Of a DNA stretch of 5,420 nucleotides, positions 1-5,420 are shown one piece after another. This DNA comes from Ferrovum sp. (GTDB lineage: Bacteria; Pseudomonadota; Gammaproteobacteria; Burkholderiales; Ferrovaceae). Within the stretch, counting starts at the first letter, position 1; the number at the start of each line of letters is the position of its first letter. The translations under genes and the position numbers were made by a program. The notes under the pieces were generated by a model. The model was not told the DNA's origin and made no database searches. It saw nothing but the letters and a program-made list of their open reading frames with translations. The stretch covers positions 1-5,420 of the forward strand of contig DAIDKJ010000095.1 of assembly GCA_027450105.1 (NCBI GenBank), in the 5' to 3' direction.

Positions 1-75
1 CGGACCGTCAACTGGGTTCATGGCACAGAGTCGCACCGTAAACCCTCTACTCCACACTCCTCCGGGAGTCTTTAA
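1..75 (+). CDS. Possible 3' end of a cysteine desulfurase gene (IscS-like), partial
   Basis: Frame 1 is open from the window edge to a TAA at 73-75 and encodes 24 residues starting RTVNWVHG. The pattern [S/T]-[I/V]-x-W-x-H resembles the extreme C-terminus of IscS proteins (E. coli IscS ends ...NSIEWAHH). Gene order supports this, since iscS normally lies directly before iscU. If correct, the protein carries an unusual extra tail of about 16 residues, rich in Ser, Pro and His, beyond the usual end. In IscS the C-terminal region is where IscU docks. Too little is visible to be sure: frame 3 is also open from the edge to a TAA at 39-41, and frame 2 is open to 153. The call rests on a short motif plus synteny. 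Confidence 0.35.
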   Translation, partial: RTVNWVHGTESHRKPSTPHSSGSL

Positions 76-137
76 ACAAGGCACAAAAACACCTCACGTG
101 TGTAATGGAAGCAGCATTGAACCAGGAGAGATACCCC

Positions 138-581
138 ATGGCCTACAGCGATAAAGTCATCGATCACTACGAAAACCCGAGAAACGCGGGTTCCCTGGAC
201 GCAAATACACCACAAGTGGGCACCGGCATGGTGGGCGCCCCCGCCTGTGGTGACGTCATGAAACTGCAAATCAAGGTGAGCGACTCGGGCGTCATTGAAG
301 ACGCCAAATTCAAGACCTATGGCTGTGGCAGCGCCATCGCTTCCTCCTCCCTGGTGACCGAATTGTTGAAGGGGAAAACCCTCGATCAGGCCCTGGATAT
401 CAAAAATACGCACATCGCCGAAGAGTTGGCCCTGCCGCCCGTGAAAATTCATTGTTCGGTACTCGCCGAGGATGCCATCCGTGCCGCCATCCAGGACTAC
501 CGCACCAAAAACCATATCGAACCTCAGGGCTACGCCGCTTGCGAACCAGAACCCCTTACCTCAGGAGATGCTCATGTCTGA
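138..581 (+). CDS. iscU: Iron-sulfur cluster assembly scaffold protein IscU
   Basis: Cytosolic scaffold on which [2Fe-2S] and [4Fe-4S] clusters are assembled from desulfurase-derived sulfur. The 147-residue product follows E. coli IscU almost residue for residue over its first ~125 positions. The cluster and zinc ligands are present: Cys37 with Asp39, Cys63, and His105-Cys106. The HscA recognition motif LPPVK is at residues 99-103, which fits the hscB/hscA genes downstream. The start at 138 is preferred over the in-frame ATG at 105 because the protein then begins MAYSDKVIDHY, as in the family, and AGGAG at 124-128 lies 9 nt upstream. It has about 19 more residues than E. coli IscU (128 aa): a Glu/Pro-containing C-terminal tail with an extra Cys135. 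It is IscU-type, not NifU: the central ferredoxin-like and C-terminal Nfu domains of NifU are absent. The last 8 nt overlap the next gene. Confidence 0.97.
   Translation: MAYSDKVIDHYENPRNAGSLDANTPQVGTGMVGAPACGDVMKLQIKVSDSGVIEDAKFKTYGCGSAIASSSLVTELLKGKTLDQALDIKNTHIAEELALPPVKIHCSVLAEDAIRAAIQDYRTKNHIEPQGYAACEPEPLTSGDAHV
563..567 (+). promoter_or_regulatory. Ribosome binding site deciding the start of the A-type carrier gene
   Basis: AGGAG inside the end of iscU. It touches the in-frame ATG at 568 (no spacing), which is therefore an unlikely start. It is 6 nt from the ATG at 574, which is normal spacing, so 574 is chosen. Confidence 0.75.
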
Positions 582-924
582 ATCCACTGAAGTCGTCGAC
601 CTCATTCATCTGACAGCCAATGCCCTGCAGCGGGTGGGCGCGTTGCTGGCGGCCGAGCAGGGAGAAAATCTGAAACTGCGCATCTACGTCACTGGTGGGG
701 GCTGCTCCGGCTTTCAGTATGGCTTTGCCTTTGATGATCAGGTGGCCGAGGACGACTGGGTCCTGCACAAGGCGGGACTCACACTGCTCGTGGATGCCAT
801 GAGTTCGCAATACATGGCCGGGGTGACCATCGATTTCAAGGAAAGCCTGGAGGGCGCCCGATTCATCATCACCAACCCCAATGCCTCGGCCACCTGCGGC
901 TGCGGTAGTTCCTTCTCGGTGTAG
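574..924 (+). CDS. erpA: A-type Fe-S carrier protein, ErpA-like (IscA/HesB family), in the iscA position
   Basis: Fe-S carrier that accepts clusters from the IscU scaffold and delivers them to apo-proteins. The product is 116 residues, normal for the family. The three invariant cysteines are present: Cys44 in GGGCSGFQYGF and Cys108/Cys110 in the C-terminal TCGCGSSFSV. The GGGCSGFQYGF...FDDQV stretch, the EGARFIITNPNA stretch and the CGCGSSFS ending match E. coli ErpA far better than E. coli IscA, which has TSGCSGMAY and CGCGESFHV. By sequence this is therefore an ErpA-type protein, although it sits where iscA lies in isc operons. It starts 8 nt before the iscU stop and ends 8 nt before hscB, so it is part of the same transcription unit. 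Annotation as iscA would be equally understandable from position. Confidence 0.93.
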   Translation: MSESTEVVDLIHLTANALQRVGALLAAEQGENLKLRIYVTGGGCSGFQYGFAFDDQVAEDDWVLHKAGLTLLVDAMSSQYMAGVTIDFKESLEGARFIITNPNASATCGCGSSFSV

Positions 925-932
925 CCCTCCTC

Positions 933-1481
933 ATGCCCCCCACCCCTATTCCGGACCCAGAACCATACAGGGATTTTTTTGCCCTGTATGGCCTGCAGCC
1001 CCGATTTCAAATCGACTTGCAACAACTGGAGCAGGCGTGGCGCGCCCTGCAGCACACGTACCATCCTGATCGTTGCGCTGCCGGCCCGGCGAGCACTGCG
1101 GCGGACGTACTGGGACGATCCGCCCTGATCAACGAGGGGTATCGGGTTCTTCGCCAGGACGCCACTCGCGCACGCCACGTTTTGGAACTACAGGGATTGG
1201 ACGTGGAAAAAACCCCGCCCTTGCCTGTGACGTTTTTACTGCGCCAGATGACTTGGCACGAGTCCGTGGAGCGGGCCGCAAAACAGGGCAACGTGTCCCA
1301 ATTAAACGCCCTACGGGAGGAAGTTCTACTCACCATGGGCTCGCTCTCGGCCACCTTGGCCACTCTGCTGGATCAACAGCAGGATTATCTTCAGGCCGCT
1401 GCACGCTTACAGGAATTCGGCTTTTATCAAAGACTGCAGGAAACCATCGATAACGCGCTCGAGGTCCTGGAGGATTCATGA
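933..1481 (+). CDS. hscB: Fe-S assembly J-domain co-chaperone HscB (Hsc20)
   Basis: J-protein that brings IscU to HscA and stimulates HscA ATPase, helping to release clusters from the scaffold. The 182-residue product has an N-terminal J-domain (about residues 12-88) with the diagnostic HPD motif at 44-46 in the context TYHPDR. A helical C-terminal HscB domain follows (about 100-180), the part that contacts IscU in the family. The start of the conserved region (YRDFFALYGL) matches E. coli HscB (MDYFTLFGL), preceded here by an 11-residue proline-rich extension. No other in-frame start lies near. The ATG at 933 has no recognisable Shine-Dalgarno sequence (upstream is CCCTCCTC), so translation probably depends on coupling to the carrier gene that ends 8 nt earlier. 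The 3' end overlaps hscA by 4 nt (ATGA). Confidence 0.95.
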   Translation: MPPTPIPDPEPYRDFFALYGLQPRFQIDLQQLEQAWRALQHTYHPDRCAAGPASTAADVLGRSALINEGYRVLRQDATRARHVLELQGLDVEKTPPLPVTFLLRQMTWHESVERAAKQGNVSQLNALREEVLLTMGSLSATLATLLDQQQDYLQAAARLQEFGFYQRLQETIDNALEVLEDS

Positions 1482-3355
1482 TGCCCATCCCCCACACAAC
1501 GCCTGATTTGGCACCCTCCTCCACAGGGCGCCGGTATGCCATCGGGATCGATTTGGGAACCACACATTCTTTGGTGGCCACCCTGCGCAACGGGACTGCC
1601 ACCGCCTTGCCCGATGAACAGGGTCGGGTTCTGTTGCCCTCGGTGGTTCGCTACATGAAACACGGCACGCAAGTGGGCGAAGAAGCGCGCCAGGCCGCCA
1701 GTATCGATCCCATGAACACCCTGGTTTCCATCAAACGCTTCATGGGTCGTCAATTAGCGGACATTGCCTCCCCCCAAACCTACCCCTATCGGTTTATCCA
1801 CGCACCCGGCATGGTTCAGATGCAGACCGTGGCCGGAACGGTCAATCCCATACAAGTGTCCGCCGAAATCCTGAAGCACTTGCGTCTGCGCGCCGAACGC
1901 GCCATAGAGGGCGAACTGGCAGGAGCCGTCATCACGGTCCCGGCCTATTTTGATGACGCCCAACGTCAAGCCACCAAGGATGCGGCACAACTGGCAGGAC
2001 TTCCCGTGCTGCGACTGCTGAACGAACCCACTGCAGCCGCCCTGGCCTATGGTTTGGATCAGAAAAAGGAAGGGCTCTACTGCGTGTACGATCTGGGTGG
2101 AGGAACGTTCGATTTTTCGATTCTGCGCCTCACTCAGGGCGTTTTCGAAGTCCTGGCCACCAGTGGTGATTCCGCGCTGGGGGGAGACGATTTCGATGCG
2201 TGCATCCTCACCTGGGTCGAGTCCCTCATCGGCCCTGTTGCAAGCTCACCCGAACGTTTACGCCAGGTATTGACGCAATGCCGCTTGGCCAAGGAGTCCT
2301 TATCTCAACAAGACAGCGCAACCCTGGTCCTGGAGCAAGCAGGAACCCCGCAAACCCTGGTGCTGACTCGAAATACGTTTTTTGAGCGCTCCCAAACGCT
2401 GCTTCAGCGCACGCTCAAGCCGGTACGACGCGCCCTGAAAGACGCAAAAGTGGATTTGCAAGCCCTGGATGGCGTGGTATTGGTAGGCGGAGCAACCCGC
2501 ATGCAACACCTGCAACAGACGGTGAAGGATTTTTTTGGGTGCGAAGTGCTCACCAGTCTGGACCCCGATTGCTCGGTGGCTTTGGGTGCCGCCCATCAGG
2601 CTCAGGCGCTCATGATGGGACAACGCAGTGAGCAGGCCCTGTTACTGGATGTGACTCCCCTCTCCCTGGGGTTGGAAACCATGGGCGGGCTGGTGGAAAA
2701 AATCATTCCCCGCAACACCACGATCCCGGTCACGCGCGCCCAGGAATTCACCACCTTCAAGGATGGGCAGCGCGCCATGCGCATTCATATCCTGCAAGGC
2801 GAACGGGAGTTGGTCAGTGAATGTCGTTCCTTGGCCCATTTCGACCTTCAGGGCATTCCCCCCATGGTGGCTGGCGCCGCCAGAATTTGCGTCACCTTTC
2901 AGGTGGACGCCGATGGCCTGTTGGCGGTCACGGCCCGTGAGCAACGCACGGGAACCGAAGCCCAGGTCCAGGTCAAACCTACGGTTGGCCTGCACGAGGA
3001 AGAAATTCGCGCCATGCTCGAGGCCGGTCGTTCCCAGGCCACCCATGACCAATCGGTCCGGGCCCTGCGCGAGGCTCAAGTGGAGGCGCGGCGTTTGCTG
3101 GACACGGTCCTGGTGGCTCTGAAGGAAGACGGGCACAGGCTTCTATCCAAACCCGAAAGGCAACTCATCGAGTCCCGGGTGCAGGTCACGACCGAATTGC
3201 TGGAATCCGCCGAAGGCGGCACGGTAGCCAGTCTGCGTGCTGCCTGTGCAGGCCTGAATGAAGCCACCCAGGATTTTGCAGCACGACGCATGAACGCAAG
3301 TCTTGCGCGTGCGCTCCACGGCAAGCACATTCAACAACTGGAGACTCCAGGATGA
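1478..3355 (+). CDS. hscA: Fe-S assembly Hsp70-type chaperone HscA
   Basis: Specialised Hsp70 ATPase that works with HscB on IscU through its LPPVK motif. The product is 625 residues (E. coli HscA 616). The nucleotide-binding domain spans about residues 18-385: the phosphate-1 loop GIDLGTTHS is at 23-31 (His where E. coli HscA has Asn) and VYDLGGGTFDFS is at 203-214. The interdomain linker LLLDVTPLSLG ends at residue 398. The HscA-type substrate-binding domain follows (LETMGGLVEK, PRNTTIPVTRAQEFTTFKDG), then a helical lid ending in QDFAARRMNASLARALHGK, which parallels E. coli HscA (QDFAARRMDQSVRRALKGH). This separates it from DnaK, which has a different C-terminus. Two consecutive ATGs (1478 and 1481) are possible starts; GGAGG at 1469-1473 is 4 nt from the first and 7 nt from the second, so 1481 may be the one used. 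It overlaps hscB and fdx by 4 nt each. Confidence 0.97.
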   Translation: MMPIPHTTPDLAPSSTGRRYAIGIDLGTTHSLVATLRNGTATALPDEQGRVLLPSVVRYMKHGTQVGEEARQAASIDPMNTLVSIKRFMGRQLADIASPQTYPYRFIHAPGMVQMQTVAGTVNPIQVSAEILKHLRLRAERAIEGELAGAVITVPAYFDDAQRQATKDAAQLAGLPVLRLLNEPTAAALAYGLDQKKEGLYCVYDLGGGTFDFSILRLTQGVFEVLATSGDSALGGDDFDACILTWVESLIGPVASSPERLRQVLTQCRLAKESLSQQDSATLVLEQAGTPQTLVLTRNTFFERSQTLLQRTLKPVRRALKDAKVDLQALDGVVLVGGATRMQHLQQTVKDFFGCEVLTSLDPDCSVALGAAHQAQALMMGQRSEQALLLDVTPLSLGLETMGGLVEKIIPRNTTIPVTRAQEFTTFKDGQRAMRIHILQGERELVSECRSLAHFDLQGIPPMVAGAARICVTFQVDADGLLAVTAREQRTGTEAQVQVKPTVGLHEEEIRAMLEAGRSQATHDQSVRALREAQVEARRLLDTVLVALKEDGHRLLSKPERQLIESRVQVTTELLESAEGGTVASLRAACAGLNEATQDFAARRMNASLARALHGKHIQQLETPG

Positions 3356-3690
3356 CACAGGTGACCATCCTCCCCCATGCGGGACTTTGCCCCACAGGAA
3401 GAGCGCTCGATGTTCGCCCCGGCGGTCTGCTCAGCGATGCGCTACTGGATGCCGGCCTGGACATCGAGCACGCCTGCGCTGGTGCCTGCGCTTGCAGTAC
3501 CTGCCACGTCATCATTCGTGAAGGATTTCAATCCTTGCAACCTGCTTCGAACAAAGAAGAAGACCGGTTGGAGCAAGCCTGGGGGCTGACCGCCACTTCG
3601 CGCCTGGCCTGCCAGGTTCTGGTAACCAACGAGCCCCTGGTCATCGAACTTCCCCGTTACTCACTCAACCATGCCCGCGAGGAGGATTGA
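3352..3690 (+). CDS. fdx: Isc-type [2Fe-2S] ferredoxin Fdx
   Basis: Adrenodoxin-like [2Fe-2S] ferredoxin that supplies electrons during Isc cluster assembly. The 112 residues align along their whole length with E. coli Fdx, from an N-terminal VTILPH-LCPTG to the C-terminal PRYSLNHARE. The cluster ligands are Cys42, Cys48, Cys51 and Cys87. The extra conserved non-ligand Cys46 of Isc ferredoxins is also present (HACAGACACSTCH). The invariant EAWGL-like segment appears as EQAWGL. Its ATG overlaps the hscA stop as ATGA, and TGGAG at 3339-3343 lies 8 nt upstream. In E. coli the next gene is iscX; here nifV begins 1 nt after the stop codon. This is not a nif-type bacterial 2[4Fe-4S] ferredoxin nor a FdxN. 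Confidence 0.97.
   Translation: MTQVTILPHAGLCPTGRALDVRPGGLLSDALLDAGLDIEHACAGACACSTCHVIIREGFQSLQPASNKEEDRLEQAWGLTATSRLACQVLVTNEPLVIELPRYSLNHAREED
3680..3685 (+). promoter_or_regulatory. Ribosome binding site deciding the nifV start
   Basis: AGGAGG inside the last codons of fdx, 6 nt before the ATG at 3692. The in-frame ATG at 3671 lies upstream of this site and has no comparable sequence before it. The nifV start is therefore placed at 3692, which also gives the family-like N-terminus. Confidence 0.8.
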
Positions 3691-3691
3691 G

Positions 3692-4834
3692 ATGCGCCAG
3701 CGGATCCCCGTCATCAATGACACCACCTTGCGCGATGGCGAACAAACCGCTGGCGTGGCCTTTTCCCTTCCCGAAAAAATAGCGATTGCACGACTCCTCT
3801 CGGAGGCGGGCGTGGCCGAACTGGAAGTGGGCATTCCCATCATTGGCGAGTCGGAAATCGAAGATATTCAGGCCCTTCAGGCCCTCGGTCTTTCTGCACA
3901 GCTGATGGTCTGGGGGCGCATGACCCATGCCGACCTGGACGCTTGTGCACGCACCGGCGTCCCCTTGGTCAATTTATCGCTCCCCGTATCCGACTTGCAG
4001 ATCGAGCGCAAACTTCACCGGGATCGGCGCTGGGTTCTGGAACAGATTTCCAGCCTCGTGCGCAGGGCTTGCGATTTGGGCCTGAGCGTCTCCCTGGGCG
4101 GGGAAGACGCCTCGCGCGCCGACCTGGGTTTCATCCAACGCCTGCTGGACGTGGCGCAGGAAGCCGGCGCAGTGCGCTTTCGCTATGCTGATACCTTGGG
4201 TACCCTGGACCCTTTCGGAACTTTCAATAAGATTTCCGCACTGCGTGCCGGGACCGATCTGGCACTGGAAATCCATTCCCACGATGATCTGGGCCTGGCC
4301 ACGGCCAACTCCATGGCCGCCTTTCTGGCCGGTGCAACGCACATCAACACCACGGTGAACGGTCTGGGAGAACGGGCGGGTAATGCACCCCTGGAAGAAG
4401 TCATCACGGCGTTATGGCGCATCTATGGCGTACCCACCCCCATCGACATGAAACGCTTTCCGGAAATTTCACGGGTGGTGGCCCAAGCCTCGGGGCGCTC
4501 TGTGGCTGTGAACAAAAGCATCGTGGGCGAAGCTGTTTTCACCCATGAGTCGGGATTGCACGTGGATGGTCTGCTCAAAGACCCGCAAACCTATGAAAAC
4601 TTCGACCCGGCCCAGGTGGGACGCCGACGGACACTGGTGTTGGGTAAGCATTCCGGGCGCCATGGGGTCATGCATATCTGTGCCCAGTTGGGTATCCCCT
4701 TGCAGGAAAAACAGGCGGGGCAGATGCTGGAATTGATTCGCGACTTTGCCATACAGAACAAACGCTCTCCCCAGTCTTCCGAACTGATTCGACTTTACCT
4801 TGAAATCACCCCCGTCAGAAGCCCCAGGCAATGA
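3692..4834 (+). CDS. nifV: Homocitrate synthase NifV
   Basis: Condenses acetyl-CoA with 2-oxoglutarate to (R)-homocitrate, the organic ligand of the nitrogenase FeMo-cofactor. The 380-residue product has the HMGL-like TIM-barrel signature of the LeuA/NifV family. NDTTLRDGEQ at residues 9-18 contains the catalytic Arg14 and metal ligand Asp15; HSHDDLGLATAN begins at 195, with His195 and His197 as metal ligands; NTTVNGLGERAGNA begins at 219, with Asn231. The HESGLHVDG segment begins at 285 and LGKHSGRHG follows. Several stretches (LSLPVSDL, GEDASRAD, GATHINTTVNG, KRSPQ) match Azotobacter NifV. The length fits NifV, and it lacks the long C-terminal regulatory domain of isopropylmalate synthase. 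It lies 1 nt behind fdx and 54 nt before nifW. A LeuA or citramalate synthase role is unlikely in this context. Confidence 0.95.
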   Translation: MRQRIPVINDTTLRDGEQTAGVAFSLPEKIAIARLLSEAGVAELEVGIPIIGESEIEDIQALQALGLSAQLMVWGRMTHADLDACARTGVPLVNLSLPVSDLQIERKLHRDRRWVLEQISSLVRRACDLGLSVSLGGEDASRADLGFIQRLLDVAQEAGAVRFRYADTLGTLDPFGTFNKISALRAGTDLALEIHSHDDLGLATANSMAAFLAGATHINTTVNGLGERAGNAPLEEVITALWRIYGVPTPIDMKRFPEISRVVAQASGRSVAVNKSIVGEAVFTHESGLHVDGLLKDPQTYENFDPAQVGRRRTLVLGKHSGRHGVMHICAQLGIPLQEKQAGQMLELIRDFAIQNKRSPQSSELIRLYLEITPVRSPRQ

Positions 4835-4888
4835 GGCAATCATCCTGGAACCTGCGGTGAATGATCAACAGATCCTTGTGGAGGAATC

Positions 4889-5236
4889 ATGAGCGCCAAG
4901 ATCATGGACATACTCAACACCCTGTCCGCTGCGGAAGAGTTCTTCAGTGCGCTAGACGTGCCCTTCACGCCTGAAGTGCTGCAGGTCAATCGCCTGCACA
5001 TTCTCAAACGCTTGCAGCAATACCTGGCACGCTATCCGGTGCCCACCACCTTGTCCGACGCAGAACAGCGCGCCTTGTACCGTCAGCACTTGCAGCAGGC
5101 CTATCAGGATTTTCTGGACTCCTCGCCGGCGGCAGAAAAGGTCTTCAAGGTATTCCAGCAGGCGGCCGGTGTTCAAACCGTGCAACTGGATCAGCTCAAG
5201 GCCGCATTGCCCACCCGACAGCGCTCGGATATGTAA
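4889..5236 (+). CDS. nifW: Nitrogenase-stabilizing/protective protein NifW
   Basis: Small soluble protein of the NifW family that associates with the nitrogenase MoFe protein; it is implicated in its maturation and in protection against oxygen damage. The product is 115 residues, the usual size, mostly helical in appearance, with no cysteine and no membrane segment. Recognisable family features are the N-terminal LSAAEEFFSALDVPF, the central VNRLHILKRLQQYL and the C-terminal AEKVFKVFQQ. GGAGG at 4880-4884 precedes the ATG by 4 nt. The gene follows nifV by 54 nt with no terminator visible between them. In Azotobacter cysE1 lies between nifV and nifW; here it does not. The stop codon overlaps the NifA site of the fixA promoter, and another candidate TGT-N10-ACA lies inside the gene at 5052-5067. 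Confidence 0.92.
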   Translation: MSAKIMDILNTLSAAEEFFSALDVPFTPEVLQVNRLHILKRLQQYLARYPVPTTLSDAEQRALYRQHLQQAYQDFLDSSPAAEKVFKVFQQAAGVQTVQLDQLKAALPTRQRSDM

Positions 5237-5247
5237 GGTTTCCGACA
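5232..5247 (+). promoter_or_regulatory. NifA upstream activator site of the fixA promoter
   Basis: Exact TGT-N10-ACA (TGTAAGGTTTCCGACA), also matching the fuller TGT-N4-T-N5-ACA form. Its centre is about 100 bp upstream of the start expected from the sigma-54 element at 5315-5330, the normal distance for NifA sites. The first bases overlap the end of nifW and its stop codon. The site alone could arise by chance, but its position with the other two elements makes it convincing. Confidence 0.8.
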
Positions 5248-5272
5248 ACCCACCACTCCCGAAGAAATGCGC

Positions 5273-5285
5273 TATCTCATTGATT
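5273..5285 (-). promoter_or_regulatory. Probable IHF binding site between NifA site and sigma-54 promoter
   Basis: TATCTCATTGATT read on the + strand matches the complement of the IHF consensus (YAANNNNTTGATW) at all but one fixed position. It lies between the NifA site and the -24/-12 element, centred about 60 bp before the expected transcription start. This is where IHF bends DNA to bring NifA to the sigma-54 polymerase in classical nif promoters. Confidence 0.6.
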
Positions 5286-5314
5286 ACAGTGAGCCCATTG
5301 AAAAGTAACCAGAC

Positions 5315-5330
5315 TGGCACGGAGGTTGCT
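5315..5330 (+). promoter_or_regulatory. Sigma-54 (RpoN) -24/-12 promoter of fixA
   Basis: TGGCACGGAGGTTGCT is an exact match to the sigma-54 consensus TGGCACG-N4-TTGCW, with the invariant GG (5316-5317) and GC (5328-5329) at the required spacing. The predicted transcription start is near 5341, giving a leader of about 25 nt that contains the fixA ribosome binding site. With the NifA and IHF sites upstream it forms a complete NifA-dependent promoter. Confidence 0.92.
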
Positions 5331-5365
5331 CAGTACCCTTCAGGAAGACATTGATGGAGGGCAAC

Positions 5366-5420
5366 ATGCATATCGTCGTCTGTATCAAACAAGTGCCAGA
5401 TAGCGCTCAGATTCGGGTCC
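5366..5420 (+). CDS. fixA: Electron transfer flavoprotein beta subunit FixA, 5' end only
   Basis: The 18 visible residues (MHIVVCIKQVPDSAQIRV) match the start of FixA/EtfB proteins of diazotrophs. FixA pairs with FixB as an electron transfer flavoprotein. Together with FixC and FixX it forms the FixABCX complex, which bifurcates electrons from NADH to a quinone and to the low-potential ferredoxin or flavodoxin feeding nitrogenase. TGGAGG at 5355-5360 lies 5 nt before the ATG. An in-frame ATG at 5354 overlaps this site and is less likely to be used. The gene is cut by the window edge; fixB, fixC and fixX are expected beyond it. It has its own sigma-54 promoter, and no terminator is visible after nifW, so readthrough from the upstream operon is also possible. 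Confidence 0.9.
   Translation, partial: MHIVVCIKQVPDSAQIRV

Noticed and set aside
21..36. TGGCACAGAGTCGCAC resembles a sigma-54 promoter before iscU.
   Set aside because: The GG and GC are one base closer than sigma-54 requires, the -12 half reads CGCAC rather than TTGCW, no TGT-N10-ACA is visible nearby, and the stretch probably lies inside the end of an upstream gene.
56..69. Small hairpin ACTCC-TCCG-GGAGT that might be a terminator ahead of iscU.
   Set aside because: The stem is only 5 bp and is followed by CTTTAAAC rather than a T-run; it also overlaps the probable end of the upstream coding frame.
2642..3136. Long minus-strand open frame (164 codons) opposite hscA, and other antisense frames opposite iscU, fdx and nifV.
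   Set aside because: They mirror strongly conserved + strand genes in GC-rich DNA, show no recognisable protein motifs and have no supporting context.
5024..5039. TGGCACGCTATCCGGT in nifW, another sigma-54-like sequence.
   Set aside because: The -12 half has GG instead of the invariant GC, and it lies inside a well-supported coding region with no gene placed to use it.
5052..5067. Second exact TGT-N10-ACA inside nifW.
   Set aside because: It is about 280 bp upstream of the expected fixA start, lacks the central T of the fuller NifA consensus, and one such match by chance in this much DNA is not surprising. It could be an auxiliary site but is not supported.
5237..5308. Open frame after the nifW stop, in the nifW frame (23 codons, including a possible 13-residue MRYLIDYSEPIEK peptide from 5267), suggesting stop readthrough or a tiny gene.
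   Set aside because: NifW already has its normal family length at the stop, the internal ATG has only a weak purine-rich sequence before it, and the stretch is explained by the NifA and IHF sites of the fixA promoter.

Overview
The window is the middle of a nitrogen-fixation (nif) cluster of a proteobacterium. All seven complete genes and both partial ones lie on the + strand. The protein sequences resemble gamma/beta-proteobacterial homologues: the Isc proteins are close to those of E. coli, and NifV, NifW and the FixA start are close to those of Azotobacter-type diazotrophs. The DNA is GC-rich. A diazotroph of the Acidithiobacillus/Azotobacter/Azoarcus kind is plausible, but the genus cannot be fixed from the sequence alone.

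Layout. Bases 1-75 are probably the last codons of a cysteine desulfurase gene (iscS-like, tentative). Then comes a tightly packed block: iscU (138-581), an ErpA-type A-type carrier gene in the usual iscA place (574-924), hscB (933-1481), hscA (1478-3355), fdx (3352-3690), nifV (3692-4834) and, after a 54-nt gap, nifW (4889-5236). Neighbours from iscU to nifV overlap by 4-8 nt or are 1-8 nt apart, so they are almost certainly co-transcribed and translationally coupled. A 129-nt gap follows nifW, and fixA begins at 5366 and runs off the window.

How the genes work together. IscU builds Fe-S clusters from sulfur supplied by a cysteine desulfurase. The HscB/HscA co-chaperone and chaperone pair releases the cluster from IscU, the A-type carrier passes it on, and the [2Fe-2S] ferredoxin supplies electrons. 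Their fusion to nifV (homocitrate for FeMo-cofactor) and nifW (nitrogenase MoFe protein maturation/protection) suggests that this Isc set serves nitrogenase, a job done by NifU/NifS in the best-studied diazotrophs. FixA is the first subunit of the FixABCX electron-bifurcating complex that supplies low-potential electrons to nitrogenase.

The clearest regulatory signal is the nifW-fixA gap. It holds a complete sigma-54 activator-type promoter: a TGT-N10-ACA NifA site overlapping the nifW stop codon (5232-5247), a near-consensus IHF site (5273-5285) and an exact TGGCACG-N4-TTGCT sigma-54 -24/-12 element (5315-5330). These are spaced as in classical nif promoters. fixA therefore most likely starts its own NifA/RpoN-controlled transcript. 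I found no sign of an undescribed system. The unusual points are the Isc-for-NifU arrangement and the ErpA-like carrier in the iscA slot.
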